This document shows, one piece after another, positions 55,435 to 64,000 of a stretch of 64,000 bases of DNA. A model generated the notes under the pieces. It was given only the letters and a program-made list of their open reading frames with translations. It did no database searches and was not told the DNA's origin. Origin of the DNA: Aplidium turbinatum. Lineage: Eukaryota > Chordata > Ascidiacea > Aplousobranchia > Polyclinidae. A program made the position numbers and the translations under genes. The DNA is taken from assembly GCA_918807975.1 (NCBI GenBank), contig OU964921.1, forward strand, positions 25,818,498 through 25,882,497. The letters are read 5' to 3'. Within the stretch, counting starts at the first letter, position 1. Each line of letters opens with the position of its first letter.

Positions 55435-55617
55435 CAGGGCCGTAGCCACACTGCAGAGCAAGGGGGTCCAACTATTTTTAGGGAGGGCCGAAAAAATTTA
55501 AATGGGCAAAATCATTATAATTGTGGCTGTTGCTCGAGAATGTTGGGATTTTGCCAGGGGGGCGAAATTTTTTTTAGGGGGGCTAGGCCCCCCTGGCCCC
55601 GGCTGGCTACGGGCCTG
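55435..55617. mobile_element. hAT MITE (183 bp)
   Basis: cagggccgtagccac and ggctggctacgggcctg are inverted ends with gcagcatg duplicated exactly at 55427-55434 and 55618-55625. ggggggcta and ggcccccct sit inside the right end. Nested in the 47107-56041 element. Confidence 0.93.
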
Positions 55618-56698
55618 GCAGCATGTGTCAAATGCGCAACCAACACCTACAACAACGTAAAACTACGTACGGTATGTAAAATCAAACCCTGATAAGTGGT
55701 GAAAATTCCGATGAAACACCCTAATTTTCAGCCAGCGTTTTCAAATTCCTACCAAGCACAAATTTCACAACGGCAGTTACACTGTCTAAACTCTAAAGCA
55801 AACATGAAAAAAGACCGCAGGCGCTAGGCCTACACATCCTAAGAAAATTTTCCACCGGATTTTTCTTGTATTATTTTGGCATTTAGACCTTTTCACAGTC
55901 TGACAACCCTGGTTACAATGCTTATTTTATCTTGTTTAAGTTTGGCTTATTTATGGCCTTTTTTCTACCTATTTGGCCTCAATTTGGCCTTTTTTCTTGT
56001 TGAGTTTGGCCTTTTTTTCAAATTTCAGTCTGGCAACCTTGCTCGAGACTTTTTTTTCGTTTTAGCATTAGCAAGACTCATAGTAGAGAGCGTAGCGACG
56101 ATTGCGACAGTTTTTCTGATTATGTTAATTTGCTCAAAGTCTGGCAACGTGTGATCTTGATGTGGGTTGTATTTAAACAAATAATTGAGACAAACGTTTT
56201 GTATATCTTTCATGTAGCCTACCGCTACCGGTAATATACAAAATCTCCATTTTTTGGTCACTTGTTTAAAATTAAATAAAAGCTTTTGTTTTCACCATTT
56301 TAAATTTTATGTTTTGGCTTTTAATCTTAATTATACCATTGTGCGGCCCTCGAACAAATTCAGATTCTGAATGCGGCTCTCGAGATAAAAAGTTTGCCCA
56401 CCCCTGCGGTCTGCGTTAGATTTTTTTAAATTGAGTGGCGATTTCGAGCTAACTCTCCCAGTGTCGCTTTAATTAAGACCGGGCCATGCTTGGATGTTGT
56501 CTTGCCATCGATTTGGTTATCTGCCGCGTTTTCTTTTTCCTTCCATTTTACCTTCTGTGAACATTGCTGATTCCGAATTTTGATGTGGGCGAACACATCA
56601 AAACTTTTGATTTTATTGTTGCTGCAATTGGATGTAGTCTAGCTTGTCATTAAGAGGTCCATTTTGATGTGGTCAAGTAGCCTTTTGTTGGTCATGCT

Positions 56699-57290
56699 CA
56701 GTGTTGTACAACAAAAATTTGACGGCGTCATTTGACGGCGTCAACTTTTTGTTGACGCTGAGGCTAGCGTTGTCAGTTGATTTTTTAGTTGACGGAAGTG
56801 ATAGCGCCGTCAACTATTTTGCCGATTTTAAAGTGTCACGCGCTATGCGTCATTTTTTGTTTTCATGGAAAATCTCGTTTGACAATGTATTCTGGCCAGC
56901 GCGATTCATCCGAATTACAGGCTTTCGCGTTGGTTGGAATGGTTACCTGGAATACAAGCGGAAGAAGTTCGTTAAATGGTGATCACTCATATCGTGAGCA
57001 GTATCGAAAACGAGGGATCAGTGAGAGAAAGCGAAAAATCAATGAATGCCATCGCGGAGGTTGAAGATACTTTATTTCAAGAGCTCTATGCCCCTGAAAA
57101 GAGCAATGCTGGTGCAGTGGACCTTGTTAAAAAACCTTTCCGAATAAACGTTTTCAAGGCTTGGCTTTGAAATACAACACACCAATACCATCCAGCGCTG
57201 CTGTGGAACGCATGTTTTCACTTGAAAAGGACATTATGCGTCCCAAACGCATTAGGCTATGTGTCCCAAACTTTTCTCTTGCGAAAGCCT
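56699..57290 (+). mobile_element. hAT copy of the 36687 family, right end missing
   Basis: Starts cagtgttgtacaac and then follows 36710-37290 closely (gacgctgagg, gtcacgcgctatgc, tcgtgagcag, cgcggaggttgaag). It encodes VEDTLFQELYAPEKSNAGAV and PSSAAVERMFSLEKDIMRPK, the hAT dimerisation region. No right inverted end with gtcatgct was found, so it is truncated. Frames are broken. Confidence 0.82.
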
Positions 57291-58776
57291 TTGTTCTTTG
57301 GCTTAAAAGATAGAGTAACCTCATGTCAAGGAATGGTCGATTGAGCATAAGTACAGTTAATATTTTTTTCTTACAAAGTAATTCAAAAAGATGCACAGAA
57401 TTTTTGGGCATCTTTCGACTCCCAGAAAAACGACTCCCGGCTCCCACAGAGTCCTAACGCTAGCATTAGTTTTGCCAACAATAGCTCTGATAAATATTGT
57501 TATTCACCCAATTACAATAATTTGTTTGCGTTATGTTTGTTCCAAATGTTTTAAAAAAAATTGTGTAAACAACTCTCATGATTTCTTCCATGGTTATGAG
57601 ATCGAGTCATTCATTGTTCATTTGGCAACTCTGTAATCGTGAGTCAAACCTTTCTGCTTACTCAACCATGATGATTTACTTAACTTTTTCTTGAATTAAA
57701 GATTTCGTCGAAGAGTTAACTGCATTTCTGCAAGTTTGTTTGTCTTCAGGTAGTAACCTGAGCATGGTGTCAAGCTGTGGACAGTAATTTTCTGCTTAGA
57801 GTCATATCCTACGCTTTGTTGGTATGGCTTTGATATGTTTTTGTTTATTTTTCATTAACAGGAGAGTTAGGTACGCAATGGCACATTGCTGCAAAGAAGG
57901 AAATGACAATCAAGGTTAAGTGTGTCAGTGTGTGTGCCCGCTCGCCTTTTGGAAGCGCACAAACAATCAGAACTATGTCATGCTAGGGTCTTACAGCAAT
58001 TTCGGAAATGAAAGTGAGCTTTGCTATGGCCTGCAAAGAGATAAAACTTTCATTCATCTGTTACGAGAATAGTACGATGCAATTGGGCCTACACAGATAA
58101 TACGAATAAAATAGCATCATAATTAACTAGATTCCACAACATACAGGAAGCAGTTTTAGAGTTTAGACAGAGTTGGAAAGTCATGACAGGCTTTACGAGG
58201 ATAAGGTTAGTAGGTTACCCTTCTATTCTCACTTGGCTATCTGCAAAGGAAGCAATGTGCAGTTGGCGAGACTGTACAAACAATTACAATCACTTGAGAA
58301 GGTTAGCGAATGGTCACTCAAAAGGAAATACATACGGTATCAAGCAACTTACCAATAGGCCTAGTACCAAATCAGGTGGTAAATTTTCCGTGTTAGATTT
58401 GTAAAATCGGTAAATAAATGAATACGGTATTTTATTTGTTTGGCTGCATCCTTAAACATGAATCCTAATGAAATTTAAATTTTCAGTTCTCCCAACAACG
58501 AGAAGCCAGAACGGAGGTTTAAGAGACGCCAGAAACACTTTATTAGGCTACTCGTAGATTTGTAAGTTCGGAGATTTACGTTGTTCTAACTTACATTCAA
58601 CTTTGGCTATGTTCTGTAGTATCTTGTTTATAACGGACGGCCAGTGACGTACGCAAGGGGGGGGGGGGGGGATTAAGCCATGCCTCCCCTTCCCCTTAAA
58701 AAAATGTTTATTTATTAGCGTTGTTATGATTGTGTAGTGCAAACATGTTATAGTTCAAGAGTTGTCTTTGGTAGCA
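57291..58776. other. Intergenic tract, nothing assigned
   Basis: No gene, RNA or bounded element. A poly-G run with the hAT-like cagtgacgtacgcaa lies at about 58642-58671. Short open frames have no family features. Confidence 0.45.
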
Positions 58777-59063
58777 GGGCCGCATTAACCGCCCCTCGTA
58801 CTCCCGGGACCGAAATTTTTTTCCACGAACTTTCTATTACTTCGCATAGAGTTTGTATTAATACCGTGTGAATGCAAACTTTTTCGTTGGTGTGTTTGGT
58901 TCAGTGGTTTCATTTTTTGCCTTATGTTCGTGAGGACAACGGTTCGACGCCCAAGAAGTCAATTTTTTTTCTCTAAATTAATTTTTGCGGTGCACAAAAG
59001 CTTTTCAAAAAAAGTAGGGTTAGGGTTAGTTCTTAATCAATTCGGAAAATCTTCCTATTAGAG
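58777..59063. mobile_element. hAT left end, partner unclear
   Basis: cagggccgcattaaccgcc at 58777 is a hAT-type end. ggggcccacccatattcag near 60548 may be the remains of the other side of the same element, with the 59064-60097 hAT inserted between. No duplication confirms this. Confidence 0.4.
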
Positions 59064-60097
59064 CAGTGGTTCTTAACCTTTACTCCCCTGTCGAACCCTT
59101 GCGCTAATTTGCAAGCTTTCGTTGAACCCCAAATTTTCGCTGAGTCACAAAAACAAAAATCTACCACATTTAACATTAATACATTACTGTATCAATGAGA
59201 CTTCTATTGTTGTTTTTCCGAGACCAATAGTGAGCTTCGAGTCTTTGTCTCGGAAACAGCAATTCTCATGTCATTTTCGCATGCAAGCCGGTTTGGTTTT
59301 TTTGCTTTAACGTCCACCAGAATAGAAAAGGCATGCTGGCATAAATAAGTGGTTACGAATGGCGTGAGAACTTCAAGGGCAATTTTTTGTAATAAGAGGA
59401 TAACGTTCCGTTTGTTGGCACCAAAACGTTTGAAGATTTGTTGTGTTGAAGTTTCTTTTTTTTGCATCTCGCTTTCTTGAAGCTCGATAATGTTATTCAA
59501 GCATGAACTGTTTATATCTGCTGTTGTAGTATCATAAGCAAATGGGTGGCGTATCCATTCTGGATATTGCGTTTGTTCAGGAAAGTAGTTTTGAAATGAA
59601 TTTTGCAACTTGTGTAGGCTAAATGCTCAGTAAATACTGGTTTAAGCTTCTGAACTTCTGCAACTTCGCCATTAATTGCTGTATCGGAACTTCTTACTAC
59701 CTCATCCAGACGTGGAAAGTTAGCGAAGTTGTTATTTTCCAATCGCTGCCACCACATAATTATGCAATTTCCTCTGAAAAGCACTCATGTGCTCTTCAGC
59801 TTCTATTACATTTTTACCACCTCCTTGCATTTTGTAATTCAGCTGATTGAGAGCACCAAAGATGCCAGCCAAATAAGCCAAAGTAAGCATAAAACTTGTC
59901 CTCAAAGTGTTTTGAATGCCGATGGTTGAGACTTTTCAAGAATTCCAATAATTCTGTGCGTAAATCAAAAACGCGATTCATCACTTTCCCTTCGATAGCC
60001 ATCGTACTTTAGTGTGGTTTAAAAACGTTTCCAAAAATTTCGGCGTTCGCGCCGAACCCCTGAAACAGCTTCGTCGAACCCTGGTTAAGAACCACTG
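59064..60097 (-). mobile_element. hAT element with transposase remnants (1.03 kb)
   Basis: cagtggttcttaacc and ggttaagaaccactg are perfect inverted ends. Octamers tattagag (59056-59063) and ttttagag (60098-60105) match 7 of 8. Minus strand: 59814-60002 (VMNRVFDLRTELLEFL), 59512-59784 and 59204-59608 (EWIRHPFAYD, then EVLTPFVTTYLCQHAFSILV and DVKAKKPNR), in the order of a ZBED/SCAND3-type hAT C-terminus. The frame is broken between blocks and the N-terminus is missing. Confidence 0.88.
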
Positions 60098-60745
60098 TTT
60101 TAGAGTGACCAGAATCAATTTCTTTTGTCAACTTTTTTAAACTTGACTAGACTAGGTGTGTCTACAGGCTACGTTTTTTTTTTCAAGTTCAATGTTTATA
60201 TTAGCACCTGGAGGGCGAAAATTGGCTGCAGACTTTGAAAACCGCGCGAAAAAAATGAATCGATAAAAACAGTTACGCGCCGCGCGGTAACCAGTAGGAA
60301 TGGCTACACACACTTACAGAAATATGCAAATGAGACGGAAAGTTTGTGGGAAAAAATATTTTGCCTCCCGGGAGGGGGCACGGATGTTTAGGGGCTCTAC
60401 TCCTTTCAGTTTGTTTAATTTTTTTTGCTATTTAAAATGAAAACATGTAAATATTGCTGCAAAAGCTTGATATTAAAAGCTTAAATCGCGCAAGACCCTA
60501 TTTATCGCTTCCAAAATCCCGGGTAGTGGGCCCACATCTCTATTTAGGGGCCCACCCATATTCAGATTTAGTTTAGTGCCAATGACGTAGCCAGAAATAA
60601 AATTTTAGGGGAGTAAAAGCATCTGTTGGAGGGGCAAATATTTTAATGCTCGATTGTGATTTACAAACAATGTTGTCGTTCACTCGTTTGTTCTTCACAT
60701 GTTGCTTATTCGAGCTCGTAGCCGACTTTTGATGCGTTTCATTGA

Positions 60746-61303
60746 TGATGATGGCGTATGAGCGATCTTTCCAGGCTAGATTGGAGGGCAGGAAATCATC
60801 AGCCACTCAGCAGTCTCGTCGTCCAGGACCCTCAGACCATGCGCACCGTGTGGAGGCCGGTGGGTTAGGCAGTGGTGGATGACATGGTCTGCGGTCTGTT
60901 CCGTAGCACCACACTCGCATTCTGATGAAGGAGCCAGGCCCCACTTGTGCAATGTGCATGTCCGAACGAAAGCGGCCGACGCCAGTTCGCAGGCGGTTAA
61001 GCCTGACCCACGCAAGCCTTGCGAGGGACATCCCTGGTGGATGGGGATCGGCGTCGGGTATGAAGTCACGGAGCGTAGAGGTGTGATTCTGCCACTCCGT
61101 GTTCCACATGTGGTTCGTCCAGTGTGCCGCACTTAAACCAAGTTCTTCTGCGTTCTTAAGTAGTTGTTGTGCGGCAGGCACAAAGGGGCGTCTTGATTTC
61201 AGCCGCTGCTTAATAGGTGGTGGTCGCTTGAATGTTGCATGGAGGAGATGGTCGGGGTCCAGAGCGCGGCAAGCGAGAGAAATCGTGGCTCCTTTTCTTT
61301 TGA
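60746..61303 (-). pseudogene. LINE 3' end, 5'-truncated
   Basis: Minus-strand coding in two frames: SRRPFVPAAQQLLKNAEELG to RLNRLRTGVGRFRSDMH, then one base shifted HKWGLAPSSECECGATEQTA to VLDDETAEWLM. CECG...HVIHHC is a CCHC-like tail motif. This is the C-terminal end of a Jockey/R1-like LINE polyprotein. atgcgtttcattga is duplicated at 60732-60745 and 61304-61317, so this is a short 5'-truncated insertion; the frameshift near 60955 happened after or with it. The GC content is clearly above the surroundings. Confidence 0.85.
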
Positions 61304-61319
61304 ATGCGTTTCATTGAGG

Positions 61320-63834
61320 AAAACATACGCTCAACAGAAACTGAGGTTTGTGGAACAGTAGTAAGATGAGTCAGATGACATCTTAAAATTCTATGAAAAT
61401 TGCCTGCTGTGTACGCTGCTGAGTCTGATAGTGAGATCAGACAATTTTATGACGTAAAAACCAAACCATTTCTTGGTTTGGCACCCAGGAAAGCTTAGAG
61501 ATCCTTGTTTCATATCTACGTCACTGTTCGTGACTTGACAACCTCAACAGATTGAATAGAATATGTTTTTAGACATGTCTGTTACATTTTTGATCAAACG
61601 TTCTATACAATAAAGTTTCATAATGTTGAGCTGATTTTCCAGGCATCTGAACTGTACTTTGTCCAAGGCTAATGTGAGGTGTTATACTTATTTATGCTTC
61701 TTCATTCGTTTGAAGTTGATATTTTAATGAGCGCATGATATTAATGCTATGCTATAGAAGTAAAATATAATAAGATGTTGATTGGCCCATGACTACCTGG
61801 AGGTGCAGCGGGTTTGTTGCGTTTTGCATATTTTGACTACCGCTACTGTCTGACTGAAATTTTCTAATATCTTTTTACTATTTGCTGGCTCTTTTAAAGT
61901 GTTTTGTCGCCTTGGAGAAGCAGTAAAAATGAGACAAAGCAAGTTTAAAAAAAGTTCAATCATACTGTTAACAAGCGGCTAATCATCTGAACTCTGAAAG
62001 AAACTTTTTAAATCAAATTGTCTTCGTTTCTCAAAGTCTGGTAATCTTTAAATCTATTTTGTCACAAGGGAAAGACAGCAAAAAAGACGTGAAAATATTA
62101 TTTAAAAAAAAATTATTCGGACAGTTGACAAAATCTGAAAAAGTCTGCAGAATCTAACAAATCAAGTCGTATTCTAGGTTGTCATGAGTAGCCGTTTTTT
62201 GTTATCAGAAAGTGTCTGCTTCGTGATTACAATATTTTGTGTATATATTTAGCTCGTTACTGCAGTGCCAGTGAGCCAAATGTTCTGCTTCTAAAATTAT
62301 ACAAATTATTCGTACATTCCACTTACTGTGTGTTTGCAATTACTTTCCGGAAATGGAATTGTGAATGCGGCTGTGTCTTGGGTTGCCACTTGCCAGTTTG
62401 CTGGTAGTGACATTTTCTTCTGAGATGAACCCGGCAAGCCGAGTTATAAAAACATATATACCGTATGTAAGTAAGATTACATTTCTAAAGCCTAAAATTC
62501 ATCATGTAATGCGGAATGGGCCAATCACAGTTCACAATTATTATTAATTAATACTTGTATGCTGTGGGCTACTGACTTGTGTAGCCTAGAATTGGTGCTT
62601 GGAATATTTTTCATGGTTTATTGGGGGTTTTGCTGTAAGAAAGTCTGAATAGGCTGTTTATTTCAAATATGACAATTTTAATCTCCTCGTCTAGCCTACA
62701 TCTTACGTACGTAGTAAAGTTTTTAAAACCATTATTGTCAATCAAGTATTTACAAACTCATTTGTGACATCATTATCGCCTTTCGGTCATATCAAAATTT
62801 TTTTTTTCTCATCTTCTAGTCAGCGAAAGTCAGTATAAGTTCAAAATCAGAGGCGTAGATGTTTGCTGTGTTACGACGAGCAAACTTTCCTAATTTTATG
62901 GATAAAGAAATTTTTTATGAGTTTCTGCGTTACTAAAATCTTTATCTTCGTTGGTTTGGGTGTCTACATTTGGTGACGATGCTAGCTCAAGTTACTGATG
63001 CTAAACCATAATTGTACAAAAAATCATTTTATAATGTTGTTTAAATATGAAATGTATGGTCGAAGCGCTTTATCAACAAGGGTCTGGAACTGTAACGTAT
63101 TTGAAAAAGTTTTTGTCACCATTAACCTATTTTGTTCTGGCGTTCAGTAAAAGTAAATCACCACAACTTTTAGTTCAGTTGTTTTTATTTCTGACTACAG
63201 TATAACAGAGAAACTTTGCTTTACTTTCGCCAGATAAACGCTTTGATTAATTATAGAAAAGATAATAACCCTGATGAGCATCCAAACTATTCAGCATTTG
63301 GAGTGAAGTTTTCGCTTGTTAAAGTGTTGTTGCCTGAACAGAAAGAATATATTTTGTTCACATCATGGTAGTACGTTTTAATTTTGAGTGAAAATACTAC
63401 ACGAAAATCACACAATTTTTGAAGCGAAAGCGATGCAGAATCACTGCACTCCATTGATCGAAATGAAGTGAAAAGTTGTGTCACTGCCAGAGATTGTTTT
63501 ATCTCTAGGTTTTGTTCGTAAGCACTCAATTCAGATTTAATAGGAAGCATTGAAAACAACCCAGGCTCTGAACCCTTGTGCTTATGCTCATTGCTCATGC
63601 ATTGTTTTTGCAGGGGGATACCAAATCACCCTTCTTGTTGCATTTCTATAGCTCTAAAATAGCCTACGCTAATAGACATATTCATATTTTTAGGTCAGAA
63701 TTTGCTTCCTGTTTTGACTTTCATGATTGGAACAAATTTAAAAAAAAATGTAGTAACACATTCAGGCTAATAATGACTTAGTTACTTTTTCTTAAGAAAA
63801 TACCATAAACTTTCCTAATCTTTGCTTGGTTGAG
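61320..63834. other. Mostly featureless tract, one SINE scrap
   Basis: gtgaagttttcgcttgttaaagtgttgttg at 63303-63332 is a fragment of SINE family 1 (minus orientation). No other elements or genes were recognised in this 2.5 kb. Confidence 0.5.
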
Positions 63835-64000
63835 ATGACACTCTTACCCTGCTTATCAAACTACAAGATGAACAAGTTCAAATTCTTTGCTGTACAAATT
63901 GCATTGGCCGTGTTTTTATTTTGTGGATTGTTTTTGTTTCAACGTTGGAATCCTCAACACTTGTCGGGTTCAGCGACATTGTTTCTCGAAAACAAACACG
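63835..64000 (+). CDS. N-terminus of a possible type II membrane protein (cut by window)
   Basis: An open frame from ATG 63835, with an in-frame stop shortly upstream, runs to the right edge. It reads MTLLPCLSNYK, then a second Met at 63868: MNKFKFFAVQIALAVFLFCG, LFLFQRWNPQHLSGSATLFL and ENKH. A short basic segment (NKFKF), a hydrophobic span of about 17 residues and a polar, Trp/Pro-bearing stem are the layout of a signal anchor as in Golgi glycosyltransferases and sulfotransferases. No enzyme domain is within the window, so the family is unknown. 63868 is the likelier start by topology. Confidence 0.45.
   Translation, partial: MTLLPCLSNYKMNKFKFFAVQIALAVFLFCGLFLFQRWNPQHLSGSATLFLENKH

Larger units (their letters stand above)
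47107..56041. mobile_element. hAT with tttggcc-rich ends, second level of stack
   Basis: cagggttaccagattggcc at the left and cagtctggcaaccttg at the right are inverted. ctcgagac is duplicated exactly at 47099-47106 and 56042-56049. Both subterminal zones repeat tttggcctttttt many times. The original element was probably under 1 kb; the rest is later insertions. Confidence 0.82.
46770..56406. mobile_element. Outermost hAT of a nested stack (9.6 kb)
   Basis: Ends caaaggtgggcaaact and agtttgcccacccctg are inverted, and gcgggctgcatgcggcc at the left mirrors gtgcggccctcg at the right. No clean octamer duplication was found (cgttatat against cggtctgc), so the pairing rests on the ends and on the tightly bounded element nested within. 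Confidence 0.6.

Noticed and set aside
60807-61181. Host gene in the GC-rich island
   Set aside because: Both overlapping frames match successive parts of a LINE polyprotein end, flanked by a target duplication.
60585-61537. hAT MITE from caatgacgtagccag to atctacgtcactg
   Set aside because: The ends look inverted, but flanking octamers (tttagtgc, ttcgtgac) agree in only 5 of 8, so the pairing is not secure.
62365-62547. Small open frame with signal-peptide-like start
   Set aside because: No family features, no supporting splice context and typical of chance frames in this tract.

Overview
This is eukaryotic DNA from an AT-rich, transposon-laden animal genome. No bacterial operons, rRNA genes or intact tRNA genes are seen. 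The clearest host gene is a single glycogen phosphorylase gene on the minus strand. Eighteen coding exons run from a start codon at 44657 to the end of exon 18 at 2187, with GT-AG introns and matching phases throughout. They encode 806 residues; the last coding exon (about 40-50 residues) lies beyond the left edge. The protein is animal-type (Ser phosphorylation site, PLP lysine, vertebrate-like length). The transposon mix (hAT, PIF/Harbinger, Penelope-like, tRNA-derived SINEs) suggests a marine invertebrate, perhaps a chordate relative such as a tunicate, but the species cannot be fixed from the sequence.

Layout: 1-2186 holds dispersed repeats. 2187-44657 is the phosphorylase gene. Its introns carry most of the mobile DNA: fold-back elements (3324-3897, 34640-34986), a Penelope-like fragment with a GIY-YIG domain (6199-7230), a PIF/Harbinger transposon with two decayed genes (8306-14081), an unfamiliar multi-block transposon relic (19190-22700), several hAT elements, four SINE copies of one family and one of another, and a MITE family (cggaatggcccg ends) with three copies. 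44658-46769 is upstream sequence with one strong hairpin. 46770-56406 is a nested stack of hAT transposons, up to four levels deep, which also contains a LINE reverse transcriptase fragment. 56407-61320 holds further hAT copies and a LINE 3' end. 61320-63834 is largely featureless. At the right edge (63835-64000, plus strand) a short open frame looks like the N-terminus of a type II membrane protein, possibly a Golgi enzyme.

The phosphorylase and the edge gene are the only host genes supported. Everything else is mobile or repeat DNA, and much of it can be bounded to the base by 8-bp (hAT) or TAA (Harbinger) target duplications. The best candidate for something undescribed is the 19190-22700 relic. 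One of its frames has a D-T-T-x-x-N-T-G motif followed by C-x-x-H, the arrangement seen in RNase H-fold cut-and-paste transposases, and an accompanying block (A-D-N-V-D-H-N ... F-H-G) matches no family I can name.
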